The notes under the pieces: model-generated
Told to the model about the DNA's origin: nothing
Seen by the model: the letters and a program-made list of their open reading frames with translations, nothing else
Database searches by the model: none
Assembly (NCBI GenBank): GCA_044361535.1
Contig: JBIKIQ010000006.1
Span: forward strand, 1-64,000
Source: UBA952 sp044361535
GTDB lineage: Bacteria; Bacteroidota; Bacteroidia; Flavobacteriales_D; Crocinitomicaceae
Length of the DNA stretch: 64,000 nt
Direction of reading: 5' to 3'
Translations under genes and position numbers: made by a program
Shown here: in pieces, positions 8,333-17,309 of the stretch
Layout of the letters: the number at the start of each line of letters is the position of its first letter
Position numbering within the stretch: the stretch's first letter is position 1

Positions 8333-9793
8333 CTAAAATTGAAAATAGATAAAAGGCTGGACAGAAGCACTTTTAAATTGCAGCATTACCTGTATTAAAA
8401 CAATAATTACAGCAATCAAAACGATCGCATCCATTTTTGCAAAATAATCATAAATCCGTGTTTTCCAAGAGTCTGGCATCACAGTAGCAAAATAACCAAA
8501 AATCATAAGCAATAGTATCCAAAAATGGGTTTGATAAATGGCATCAATCATTTTGAAGTCTAGTCCTTGGAATAAATTTCCATATATAACAAAGGTGTCA
8601 GAAAGTGAATTAGCCCTAAACGGAACCCAAAGCAATGCTACCAATGTAAATGTCAATAGGCCCCCACCTATTTTAAAAGCAAGTTTATGGCTAAATTCAT
8701 CGGGAATCCATCTCAAGCTCAATTTATGTAAGATTAATAACAACCCATGTCCCGCACCCCAAAAAATGAATTTCCAATCCGCACCATGCCAAAAGCCGCC
8801 AATTAACATAGTAATTACTAAGAACGCATATTGCTTTTGAACGCCTTTTTTGTTTCCCCCCAGCGGTATGTAGATATAATCTCTTAGCCAACTAGATAAT
8901 GAAATATGCCATCTACGCCAAAAATCAGTAATGTCAATCGATTTATAAGGGGACTTAAAATTAACACACAATCGATAGCCCAACAAAAGAGCAATACCTA
9001 TTGCCATATCTGTATACCCACTAAAATCGCAGAAAATTTGAAGCGTATAAGCTAAAATTGCAAAAACAGATTCAGTTGCACTAAAACTCGTTGGATCAGA
9101 AAAGACAATATCAGAATATTGAGCGACATAATCAGCAATAATTGCCTTTTTAACAAATCCCTTAATAATTAAAAATGTAGCCTCTTTTAGGTCTTTTTTT
9201 CTGACTATCAGTTTCTTCTTCAACTGAGGTAAAAAATCTGCGGCTCTAACTATTGGCCCGGCAACCAAATGTGGGAAAAAAGTCATGTAAAGAAGATAAT
9301 CTTGGTATTTTGGCAACTTGATTTTCGACTTATAAATGTCCACTAAAAAACTTATCGATTGAAAGGTATAGAATGAGATTCCAATGGGTAAAATAAGTTG
9401 CCCAAGTTCAAATTTTTGACCTGAAACATAACCGAAATTTTCCAAAAAGAAATTTTTGTATTTAAAATAAAGTAAGAATGATAGACTGAATATAATTCCA
9501 GATATTAACCACCATTTTTTACGTTTCGGGTCTTGTTCATCTACAATTTTACCCGCAAAGAAAAAATCAGCTGAAATGGTCAAAATCAATAATAAAAGAA
9601 AAAGACCACTTGCCTTATAATAGAAATAAAATCCAAAAACAATCAATAGCCATGAGCGCTGCACCGGTTTCTCAAAAAAATACGAATAGGCAAGTAAAAA
9701 AGCACCAAAGAGTAATAAGAAAATTCCCGTGTGAAATAACATCGGTTCCTTTTCATTGTGGAGAAATTGCTCAAGAAAAACTACCCACATCAT
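8333..9793 (-). CDS. MBOAT family O-acyltransferase (AlgI/PatA-like)
   Basis: A 486-residue polytopic membrane protein with about 11 hydrophobic segments. MBOAT hallmarks are F-P-H-L-V-A-G-P-I-V-R near residue 165, D-F-W-R-R-W-H-I-S-L-S-S-W-L near residue 290, Y-I-P-L-G-G-N-K-K-G, and the invariant histidine in G-G-F-W-H-G-A near residue 337. AlgI-type enzymes carry acetyl groups across the membrane to modify exported polysaccharide or peptidoglycan. It overlaps the downstream-encoded SGNH partner start region by 4 bp (9790), the usual MBOAT-plus-SGNH pairing. The acceptor polymer is not evident. Confidence 0.9.
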   Translation of the reverse strand: MMWVVFLEQFLHNEKEPMLFHTGIFLLLFGAFLLAYSYFFEKPVQRSWLLIVFGFYFYYKASGLFLLLLILTISADFFFAGKIVDEQDPKRKKWWLISGIIFSLSFLLYFKYKNFFLENFGYVSGQKFELGQLILPIGISFYTFQSISFLVDIYKSKIKLPKYQDYLLYMTFFPHLVAGPIVRAADFLPQLKKKLIVRKKDLKEATFLIIKGFVKKAIIADYVAQYSDIVFSDPTSFSATESVFAILAYTLQIFCDFSGYTDMAIGIALLLGYRLCVNFKSPYKSIDITDFWRRWHISLSSWLRDYIYIPLGGNKKGVQKQYAFLVITMLIGGFWHGADWKFIFWGAGHGLLLILHKLSLRWIPDEFSHKLAFKIGGGLLTFTLVALLWVPFRANSLSDTFVIYGNLFQGLDFKMIDAIYQTHFWILLLMIFGYFATVMPDSWKTRIYDYFAKMDAIVLIAVIIVLIQVMLQFKSASVQPFIYFQF

Positions 9794-10611
9794 TTTGGAA
9801 CTTTTAATAAAATAAATGGTGAGCCTTTCGGTTTTTCCTTTTTCTCAATTGGTTTAGGAAGATTTAATATGCCTGATTTTGTCGTTTCTTTTGCTACTGC
9901 CTTCATCCACACCCAAGCTGCATCATTGGATGGGTGTCTATTGTCCTTTGCTCTGCCCAAAACTAATTTGTGTGAAGGATAAAATTTATTCCCCCATTCC
10001 TCTTGCATAATATTGGTAATTCCTAAGTCCTTTTTCCAAGCGGCTGGTCCAATCCAATAATGATTAATTCCAGCTTTAGTCAATTGTTGTTTAATTTTTT
10101 GGAGGTTATTTCTACGTTGTTCAAAATCATTCACAAACAACTCATTGAGTCCTAATACCAACACAACCATTGTTGGTTGATATTTTTTTATGTAGTAACT
10201 CAATGTATCTGTATTTGCCCATTGCTTCGAGGATGAACCGTACCACAATACTGTTGCAGCTAGTTTATGATTATTTGCAGTTACATAATTATAAAAGGGG
10301 TTTCTCATAGCCTCAAGTTGAGAGTCTCCAATTAATAGGATTTTTTCTGAGCCACCGGTTTTAATGGGTTTAGCTGGAGGTTCAATTTGTTGTTTTCTGT
10401 TACCATTTTGCTTTTTAACGAAAGTACCTGTCTCATTTTTTTTAAAAGGGCTTTCCTTTGGAATCGCTGCCTTTTTAACCTCAATAACTAGGGGTTCAGT
10501 ATAACTCCCAATTATGAAAAAGAGAAAAAATAGCCCTAGAAGGAAAAAGCCAACAGTTCGAATATTTTTGACACTATTGTTCAAGAGTTCTTTCGTTGAG
10601 AAATAAACCAC
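9790..10611 (-). CDS. Membrane-anchored SGNH-hydrolase-like protein, partner of the MBOAT transferase
   Basis: A 273-residue protein with one N-terminal membrane helix (residues ~18-36), a basic linker, then an SGNH-like domain. Block I is I-G-D-S-Q near residue 95, a degenerate block III G-L-N-E is near residue 155, and block V D-N-R-H-P-S is near residue 240, so the Ser/Asp/His set is present. By analogy with AlgJ/AlgX or PatB it would move the acyl group to the polymer outside the membrane. It starts with GTG at 10611, 31 bp inside the esterase gene, suggesting coupling. No alternative Met lies before the membrane helix. Confidence 0.75.
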   Translation of the reverse strand: MVYFSTKELLNNSVKNIRTVGFFLLGLFFLFFIIGSYTEPLVIEVKKAAIPKESPFKKNETGTFVKKQNGNRKQQIEPPAKPIKTGGSEKILLIGDSQLEAMRNPFYNYVTANNHKLAATVLWYGSSSKQWANTDTLSYYIKKYQPTMVVLVLGLNELFVNDFEQRRNNLQKIKQQLTKAGINHYWIGPAAWKKDLGITNIMQEEWGNKFYPSHKLVLGRAKDNRHPSNDAAWVWMKAVAKETTKSGILNLPKPIEKKEKPKGSPFILLKVPK

Positions 10612-11444
10612 TTGATAACTTCTTGATTATCATATGTTTCATTCCAAATTAAATGGCCTTTATTTTCATAAATCGTCATTTTTGCTTTTAATGGATACGA
10701 CCCTTGTTCTTTTTTTATGGCATTAAACATATCCGTTGTTCTTACAACAGGAACAGCCTTATCTTTTGACCCATGGAACATCCAAATAGGAATTTTAACC
10801 AAACTTCTCCCCAACAACTTATCACCACCACCACATATTGGGATTGCAGCGGCAAACATTTCTGGTCTTCTTTGAAGTACCTCCCATGTTCCATATCCAC
10901 CCATTGACAATCCAGTTATGTAAAATCTAGTTGTATCAAATGTTGAATTTTTCTGAGTTATAGAATCCATTAATGAAAAAACTAATTCTAATGGCCAATG
11001 TGGATTTTTTTGCATTACGTGGGATGTTGCTGTCCAATCGGCATCCACCCAACGTTCATTTAATGGGCATTGAGGAGCGAGAACTACAAAGTTTTTTAAA
11101 CCTGCTTTTTTTAGTGAGTTTACCAGATTTGGTAACCCAACTTTGAGTTGCGCTTCATTATCACTACCTCTTTCACCGGCCCCGTGTAAGAATAAAAAAA
11201 ATGAAGTGTTTTTTTCAGTTGTATCTTGGATGTAAGATAATTGCGTAAAAGCAATCTTTTTTCCGTTTTTGGTAAATATACCTTTCGTTGTATCCTTTGA
11301 AGAAAGGTGTTGAGAAATCATTTTGGTGTTACTATTGCTAGATGAAATCTTATTATCAGTTACATCAGATGTACATGACATAATAGCATAGCTTATTAAG
11401 AGGGAAAAGAAGATTAAAATAGTATTTTGGGATAGCGATTTCAT
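10581..11444 (-). CDS. Lipoprotein alpha/beta hydrolase (esterase / dienelactone hydrolase-like)
   Basis: A 287-residue predicted lipoprotein: the signal peptide ends in Y-A-I-M-S-C, so Cys23-24 is the likely lipidation site. The alpha/beta hydrolase core has F-L-H-G-A-G-E-R-G (oxyanion region), nucleophile elbow G-L-S-M-G-G-Y near residue 177, G-S-K-D-K-A-V-P with the acid Asp near residue 227, and G-H-L-I-W with the catalytic His near residue 268. It resembles periplasmic carboxylesterases with a poly(3-hydroxybutyrate)-depolymerase/prolyl-oligopeptidase-like domain. It heads the operon with the SGNH and MBOAT genes, so it may remove ester groups that the pair adds (inference). Confidence 0.8.
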   Translation of the reverse strand: MKSLSQNTILIFFSLLISYAIMSCTSDVTDNKISSSNSNTKMISQHLSSKDTTKGIFTKNGKKIAFTQLSYIQDTTEKNTSFFLFLHGAGERGSDNEAQLKVGLPNLVNSLKKAGLKNFVVLAPQCPLNERWVDADWTATSHVMQKNPHWPLELVFSLMDSITQKNSTFDTTRFYITGLSMGGYGTWEVLQRRPEMFAAAIPICGGGDKLLGRSLVKIPIWMFHGSKDKAVPVVRTTDMFNAIKKEQGSYPLKAKMTIYENKGHLIWNETYDNQEVIKWFISQRKNS

Positions 11445-11461
11445 AAAAATTACTTGGTATA

Positions 11462-11469
11462 CAAAAATA
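11462..11469 (-). promoter_or_regulatory. -7 promoter box TATTTTTG (minus strand)
   Basis: Matches TAnnTTTG on the minus strand, 17 bases before the lipoprotein esterase start. No good -33 element is seen at the expected spacing. Confidence 0.35.
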
Positions 11470-11556
11470 GGACAAGTTTATTAATTATTGATCATTTTTT
11501 ATTTCTCACAATCTCGTTTGAAAATGCTAAATTCGCATCAAATTTTTCTTCTATCC

Positions 11557-13458
11557 ATGAGCGACTCAATTAAACATGAATGCGGAATTGCCTTACTACG
11601 ACTTAAGAAACCTCTTCAGTTTTATGTAGATAAATACGGTACTGCTTTCTACGGCATAAACAAACTTCATTTGCTCATGGAGAAACAACACAATAGAGGT
11701 CAAGATGGAGCGGGTGTGGCCAATATTAAATTTGATATGGAGCCTGGTGATCGCTATATTTCACGCACAAGATCAATTAAAAAAAGCCCTATTCAAGATA
11801 TTTTTGATCAAATTAATTCTCGTTTTAAATCTATCGCACAAAATAATCCAACCCATTTAAAGGATGTTGATTTTCTTAAGAAAAATGTTGGTTTTACCGG
11901 CGAACTGTTTTTAGGCCACTTACGCTATGGAACGTTTGGCAGGAATTCTATTGAAAGTTGCCACCCATTTCTTCGCCAAAACAATTGGATTACACGTAAT
12001 TTAGTTGTGGCTGGAAATTTCAATTTGACGAATGTTGATGAGCTTTTTGAGGTATTAGTGCGAATCGGTCAACATCCTAAAGAAAAGTCAGATACTGTTA
12101 CAGTAATGGAGAAAATAGGTCATTTTTTAGACGTTGAAAATGATGAACTTTATAAAACATACAAAGCAAAAGGTTTAGAAAATAAACAGATTTACGCCAA
12201 AATTGCAGACGAGTTAGACATAGAAAAAATTCTCAAAAAAGCATCAACTGATTGGGATGGAGGGTATGCAATGGCTGGATTATTTGGTCATGGAGATGCT
12301 TTTGTTTTACGTGATCCAAGTGGAATTCGTCCGGCATTTTGGTTTGAAAATGATGAAATTGTTGTTGTTGCTTCGGAACGACCGGTTATTCAAACTGCAT
12401 TTAACTTAAAAGTAGATGACATTCAAGAACTTAAACCCGGGCACGCCTTGATAATTAAAAAATCGGGGGAAACGACTGAAACAGAAATTAATTCACCTAA
12501 AACTAAATTAGCATGTTCATTTGAACGAATTTATTTTTCACGAGGATCTGATAAGGATATTTATTTGGAACGCAAAAATTTAGGGCGATTGGTTGTTAAC
12601 CAGGTTTTACAATCCATTAATTTCGATTTGAAAAATAGTGTTTTTTCTTTCATCCCCAATACAGCGGAAGTTTCGTTTTACGGAATGATTAAAGGGCTGG
12701 AAGATCACTTAAATCTTGAAAAAATACATCAAATAAAATCTCTTGGTTCAAATCCATCCGATCAAGACATTGAAAACATATTATTACAGCGTGCTCGCAT
12801 AGAGAAAATTGCGATTAAAGACGCCAAATTAAGAACTTTTATTACACAAGACGACTCAAGGGATGATTTGGTGGCACATGTATACGATATCACTTATGGT
12901 AGCGTAAGAGAAAGGCAAGACAATTTAATTATAATTGACGATAGTATTGTAAGAGGAACAACCTTGAAACAATCTGTTCTTCGAATTCTTGATAGACTTG
13001 GGCCAAAGAAAATTGTGGTTGTATCATCTGCTCCACAAATTAGATATCCGGATTGTTATGGAATAGATATGGCAAAAATGGGTGATTTTATTGCATTTGA
13101 AGCAGCCATTGCCTTATTAAACGAAACCAATCAAGCAAACGTAATTGATGATGTTTATGCCAAATGCATCAAACAAGCCTCATTGCCAAAAGAAGAAGTA
13201 ACGAATGTGGTAAAAGGTATATATGCTCCTTTTACTGATGAGCAAATTTCTAAAAAAATCGCAGAATTACTTACCCCTCCATCAATTAATGCTGAAGTAG
13301 ATATTATTTTTCAAAGTGTTGAAAATCTCCACAAAGCTTGTCCTAATCACCTAGGTGACTGGTATTTTACTGGTAATTACCCAACTCCTGGTGGAAATAA
13401 AGTTGTAAATAAGGCCTTTATGAATTGGAAAGAAAACAAAAACGAGAGGGCTTATTAG
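11557..13458 (+). CDS. purF: Amidophosphoribosyltransferase, long Bacteroidota form
   Basis: First step of de novo purine synthesis: PRPP plus glutamine to 5-phosphoribosylamine. The start at 11557 is chosen because it leaves the short propeptide MSDSIKHE before Cys9, the N-terminal nucleophile of the Ntn glutaminase; the open frame extends 23 codons upstream. The protein is 633 residues. N-R-G-Q-D-G-A-G and G-H-L-R-Y-G lie in the glutaminase domain, and the PRPP site L-I-I-I-D-D-S-I-V-R-G-T-T is near residue 480. About 150 residues longer than E. coli PurF, which is normal for the Bacteroidota form. It ends one base from metG (convergent). Confidence 0.92.
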   Translation: MSDSIKHECGIALLRLKKPLQFYVDKYGTAFYGINKLHLLMEKQHNRGQDGAGVANIKFDMEPGDRYISRTRSIKKSPIQDIFDQINSRFKSIAQNNPTHLKDVDFLKKNVGFTGELFLGHLRYGTFGRNSIESCHPFLRQNNWITRNLVVAGNFNLTNVDELFEVLVRIGQHPKEKSDTVTVMEKIGHFLDVENDELYKTYKAKGLENKQIYAKIADELDIEKILKKASTDWDGGYAMAGLFGHGDAFVLRDPSGIRPAFWFENDEIVVVASERPVIQTAFNLKVDDIQELKPGHALIIKKSGETTETEINSPKTKLACSFERIYFSRGSDKDIYLERKNLGRLVVNQVLQSINFDLKNSVFSFIPNTAEVSFYGMIKGLEDHLNLEKIHQIKSLGSNPSDQDIENILLQRARIEKIAIKDAKLRTFITQDDSRDDLVAHVYDITYGSVRERQDNLIIIDDSIVRGTTLKQSVLRILDRLGPKKIVVVSSAPQIRYPDCYGIDMAKMGDFIAFEAAIALLNETNQANVIDDVYAKCIKQASLPKEEVTNVVKGIYAPFTDEQISKKIAELLTPPSINAEVDIIFQSVENLHKACPNHLGDWYFTGNYPTPGGNKVVNKAFMNWKENKNERAY

Positions 13459-13459
13459 C

Positions 13460-15526
13460 TTATCGAATTTCTCCTCCTGATCCAAAAGGTTTTTCAGGAA
13501 CCATAAAACTAAGTTTTCCTTCCTCGTTTTCAGCCATTAAAACCATACCTTGAGATTCAATTCCTCTAATTTTTCTTGGTGCTAAATTCAGCAAAACGGC
13601 TATGGTTCTTCCAATAATTTCTTCTGGAGAATAATGCTCTGCAATACCAGAAACGATGGTTCGAGTATCAATCCCAGTCTGAACAGTTAGTTGAAGCAAC
13701 TTATCTGCTTTTTCTACTTTCTCTGCCGCTATGATTGTTCCCAAACGAATATCCATTTTTGTGAAATCATCAAATGACACTAGCTCTTTTTGAGATGGAA
13801 ATTCTGAAATCATATCATTTTGATTTTTCAATTTATTTACTTCTATTTCAACAAAAGAGTCATCAATTTTGGTAAATAGAATTTCGGGTTGATTTATGCG
13901 ATGATTTTCTGACATCAAATTTGGTGATCCAGCTTGAGTCCATGCAGTAAGCTTTATTCCAAGTATTGTTTGAAGTCTTTCAGATGTTTTTGGCAAAAAG
14001 GGTTGGAAAACTAGGGCTAAATTTGCAGTTATTTGCAACGACAAATTCAAAATTGTTTTCACTCGTTCAGGTTCTGTTTTTATTAATTTCCATGGCTCTT
14101 GATCTGCCAAATATTTATTGCCTAATCGAGCCAGATTCATCGCTTCAGATTGAGCCTCACGAAACTTATAGGAATAGATCAATTCAGCTATACGTTCTGG
14201 AATTCTTTTCATTTCAGCAATAATATCATTATCGCTATCCATCAATATACCGCAATCAGGAACATTACCTTCGTAATATTTATGAGTTAAAACCAATGTT
14301 CTATTAACAAAATTGCCAAAAATATCTGCTAGTTCATTATTCACACGCGCCTGAAATTCTTTCCAGGTAAATTCAGAATCCTTAGACTCTGGTGCAATAG
14401 ATGTTAAGACATATTTTAATTCATCTTCCTTATCGGGATAATTATCAAGGTACTCATGCAACCAAACTGCCCAATTACGTGAGGTCGAAAATTTATCCCC
14501 CTCCAGATTTAAAAATTCAGACGCAGGTACATTATCCGGAAGGATATAATCGCCATGATCTTTTAGTAAAATTGGAAAAATTATAGCGTGAAACACAATG
14601 TTGTCTTTACCTATAAAATGTACCAACTTACGGCCTTCTGACTGTGATTTAAGCCAATATTTTTTCCAATCTGTATTATTTTGTTCTGCCCAAGCTTTTG
14701 TTGCTGATACATAGCCAATTGGAGCGTCTAACCAAACGTAAAGAACCTTTCCATCAGCGTTTGGTAGCGGAACTTTTACGCCCCAATCCAAATCTCGCGT
14801 CATTGCTCTTGGTTTAAGTCCTCCTTTTATCCAAGACATACATTGACCAACAACTTGATTTCGCCACAACTTTGGATTATGGTGAAAATTTCCATCCAAA
14901 ATACCATCTTGAATGAATTCTTTTAACCACTCTTCATGTTTATCCATTGGTAAGTACCAATGTGAAGTTGATTTTAAAACAGGAGGTTTACCGCTTAATG
15001 TAGAAATTGGATTAATCAAATCCAATGGACTTAAATCAGACCCACATTTCTCACATTGATCTCCAAAAGCACCATCAAAAGAACATTTTGGACATGTACC
15101 CGTTATGTATCGATCTGCTAGAAATTGAGAAAATTCTAAATCATAATACTGTTCAGTTGTTTCCTCAATAAACTTATTGTTCTGATGGAGCTTTAAAAAG
15201 AACTCTTGAGATGTATTATGATGAATTGATGAGGTTGTTCGATGATAAATATCAAATGAAATATTAAACTTTTCGAATGAATTAGAAATTATAGTATGAT
15301 ATTTATCTACTATTTCTTCAGGAGTTATTCCCTCTTTTTTCGCTCTTAAGGTAATAGCTGCGCCGTGCTCATCACTTCCACATATAAAAAGGACATCATC
15401 TCCATTAAGCCGTGCAAAACGAGAAAAAATATCTGAAGGCAAATAAACACCTGCTAGGTGACCTAAATGCAATGGTCCATTTGCGTACGGAAGGGCAGCG
15501 GTAATTGTAAATTTTTTATCCGCCAT
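13460..15526 (-). CDS. metG: Methionyl-tRNA synthetase with C-terminal tRNA-binding domain
   Basis: A 688-residue class I synthetase. The HIGH motif appears as H-L-G-H at residues ~18-21. A zinc knuckle C-x2-C-x9-C-x2-C (CPKC...CEKC) lies near residues 145-165, and the KMSKS loop is K-F-S-T-S near residue 345. The last ~105 residues form the EMAP-II/Trbp111-like OB fold (F-T-K-M-D-I-R-L-G-T-I), the dimerising tRNA-binding extension. It lies 20 bases after the second exbD on the same strand, so it is probably transcribed with the exb cluster. Confidence 0.95.
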   Translation of the reverse strand: MADKKFTITAALPYANGPLHLGHLAGVYLPSDIFSRFARLNGDDVLFICGSDEHGAAITLRAKKEGITPEEIVDKYHTIISNSFEKFNISFDIYHRTTSSIHHNTSQEFFLKLHQNNKFIEETTEQYYDLEFSQFLADRYITGTCPKCSFDGAFGDQCEKCGSDLSPLDLINPISTLSGKPPVLKSTSHWYLPMDKHEEWLKEFIQDGILDGNFHHNPKLWRNQVVGQCMSWIKGGLKPRAMTRDLDWGVKVPLPNADGKVLYVWLDAPIGYVSATKAWAEQNNTDWKKYWLKSQSEGRKLVHFIGKDNIVFHAIIFPILLKDHGDYILPDNVPASEFLNLEGDKFSTSRNWAVWLHEYLDNYPDKEDELKYVLTSIAPESKDSEFTWKEFQARVNNELADIFGNFVNRTLVLTHKYYEGNVPDCGILMDSDNDIIAEMKRIPERIAELIYSYKFREAQSEAMNLARLGNKYLADQEPWKLIKTEPERVKTILNLSLQITANLALVFQPFLPKTSERLQTILGIKLTAWTQAGSPNLMSENHRINQPEILFTKIDDSFVEIEVNKLKNQNDMISEFPSQKELVSFDDFTKMDIRLGTIIAAEKVEKADKLLQLTVQTGIDTRTIVSGIAEHYSPEEIIGRTIAVLLNLAPRKIRGIESQGMVLMAENEEGKLSFMVPEKPFGSGGEIR

Positions 15527-15545
15527 TAAAATAGAATTAGAAAAA

Positions 15546-16052
15546 TTAGTCTTTTGCTTTTACAGCATACGCGATAGAATATGCTTGAACATCTTGCAAT
15601 TCCTTTCTGATTTTGAAAATCATACCTGATGGAGCATTTTTATCAGCTTTGACACAAGTAACTATTGTAGCTAAGGGAGCTGATTCTTTTGTTCTTGGTG
15701 GTTTAGAATTATATTTATCCAATTTCCAACGTCCAACCACATTTACAGAATAAAAACCATCATCTCTTGCACCCTGTAACACATTATCTAAAGATAAAAC
15801 ATAACCCATTGATTCACGAGCCTTATTTCTTGGTTTACCTAAATAAATAAAATCCACTTCAGAACGTTGCTTGTACGGAGTCAAATCTCTGGATTTTTGT
15901 CCTGGCGTATAATCAACCTTTACTGTTGGATCAACTTCCTTACTGGTCGTTGCAACCATAAAGAAAAATAAAAGCATAAATACGATATCAGGTAATGATG
16001 AGGTGTTTACTGCTGGTGCAGCTCCTCTACCGCCTTTTTTAAACTTTGACAT
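15546..16052 (-). CDS. ExbD/TolR family protein (second copy)
   Basis: A 168-residue inner-membrane protein with one N-terminal helix. The conserved Asp sits in S-L-P-D-I-V-F-M-L-L-F-F-F-M-V near residue 22, the protonatable residue of ExbD/TolR. The periplasmic part has a lysine-rich C-terminal domain. It lies 6 bp after the first exbD gene and probably forms the ion-driven motor with ExbB (17310-18170), energising TonB-dependent receptors or another envelope process. Confidence 0.88.
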   Translation of the reverse strand: MSKFKKGGRGAAPAVNTSSLPDIVFMLLFFFMVATTSKEVDPTVKVDYTPGQKSRDLTPYKQRSEVDFIYLGKPRNKARESMGYVLSLDNVLQGARDDGFYSVNVVGRWKLDKYNSKPPRTKESAPLATIVTCVKADKNAPSGMIFKIRKELQDVQAYSIAYAVKAKD

Positions 16053-16058
16053 CTATTC

Positions 16059-16814
16059 TTAATTTTTTGGAGTTACCTCAATAATTCGTTGAGGATATAA
16101 AAATTCTAATAAAAATACTTTGTATGCCAATTCCTTATCCCCCTTTTCAGCTTCTGCCTTTCTACTTAAAGAACCATACCCTTCATCAAACAATTTTTTA
16201 GATTCTTCATCTCGAAGTGTGAATAATGCTTCCTCAATTTCAGCTTGAATTTTTGCGAATGTACTATATGGAGTTGACTCTTTTACTTCTACTCGGACAT
16301 GTGCTTCTCCGGAAATTGTAGGGACAGGACCGCCGTATAATTTTAACCCGTAAAAAGTCTTTTCCGCTTTCGTGAAAATATCATTTAATACATCATACTT
16401 CGGACCACTTGTAACACCTGCATTTTTCAATTTATTCAATTTTTCCATTGACTCATTGAAATCACGTTCTGCATCAACAACATTCGTGAAAAAATATAGA
16501 GGGAATTCAGAATTGTAAACTTCACCAACTCTATTTCTGTTGTAATTATAAAACTTTATAATATAATCAGAGATTTCATCAGGGTTTTCAAAGATCTTAC
16601 CTCGAATGAAGAATTGGTCTTGATTAGCCTTGATTAACAATACATTTTTCTTTTCAAGTTCAATCGGTTTGTCTACTTTAATTTTTTGTGGAATTGTACG
16701 TAGATAAGCCGTATCCTTATCCATAGTTGTCGTTACCAAGAAAAATATCAAAAGCAAGAAAGCGATGTCAGCCATCGAACCTGCGTTTACCTCTGGAATA
16801 TCTCTCTTTGCCAT
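16059..16814 (-). CDS. ExbD/TolR family protein (first copy)
   Basis: A 251-residue protein with one N-terminal helix carrying the conserved Asp in S-M-A-D-I-A-F-L-L-L-I-F-F-L-V near residue 17. Its periplasmic domain is about 80 residues longer than that of classical ExbD, as in other Bacteroidota clusters with two unequal ExbD proteins. It lies 3 bp after the four-helix protein gene and 6 bp before the second exbD. Two non-identical ExbD proteins may form a heteromeric ion-conducting pair (inference). Confidence 0.88.
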   Translation of the reverse strand: MAKRDIPEVNAGSMADIAFLLLIFFLVTTTMDKDTAYLRTIPQKIKVDKPIELEKKNVLLIKANQDQFFIRGKIFENPDEISDYIIKFYNYNRNRVGEVYNSEFPLYFFTNVVDAERDFNESMEKLNKLKNAGVTSGPKYDVLNDIFTKAEKTFYGLKLYGGPVPTISGEAHVRVEVKESTPYSTFAKIQAEIEEALFTLRDEESKKLFDEGYGSLSRKAEAEKGDKELAYKVFLLEFLYPQRIIEVTPKN

Positions 16815-16817
16815 TGA

Positions 16818-17285
16818 TTATTTTTTGAAACGATTGTAGATAGGTAAAAAGACAATTACAAGAACAGCGACAATTAATGCAACAAATGTTGTGTAAATAC
16901 CCGCTGTTGTAGTTTTAACAACCTCATCTGACCATTCAGTATTTAACAATAAAGTTTTATAAGTGTCTGTGGTTCCCGCAAAGTAAAATATCATATATAC
17001 CACAAAAGAAACCAAAATCCCCATGATGGACAACGCTGTTTTCTTCGGTTGGCTTATGAAGTGAATTACAAAGAACGCCAATATGAGAGCAACACAAGCA
17101 AAAATTACGACAATCGTAAACAACATTGCAAAAGACATCTCAAAACCATCTCTAAATTCCTCTACGGCCTGGTTCCCCGCTGTTGTATTTGGGCCGTTAA
17201 TAACCAAAATACAAGCTAATACTCCAATACCAGAAAGAACGAACTTAACGATATTAAGTAATAAAGCTGTTTTCTTCGGATCCAT
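16818..17285 (-). CDS. Small four-helix membrane protein of the ExbB/ExbD cluster
   Basis: A 155-residue hydrophobic protein with about four membrane segments (residues ~8-25, ~50-75, ~85-105, ~130-150) and no recognised domain. Position between exbB and the two exbD genes is shared with similar Bacteroidota clusters, so it is likely an accessory subunit of the ion-driven complex. Start M-D-P-K-K lies 25 bases from the exbB stop. Function is inferred from position only. Confidence 0.7.
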   Translation of the reverse strand: MDPKKTALLLNIVKFVLSGIGVLACILVINGPNTTAGNQAVEEFRDGFEMSFAMLFTIVVIFACVALILAFFVIHFISQPKKTALSIMGILVSFVVYMIFYFAGTTDTYKTLLLNTEWSDEVVKTTTAGIYTTFVALIVAVLVIVFLPIYNRFKK

Positions 17286-17309
17286 ACTCTAATTATTAAT
17301 TTAACGTAA

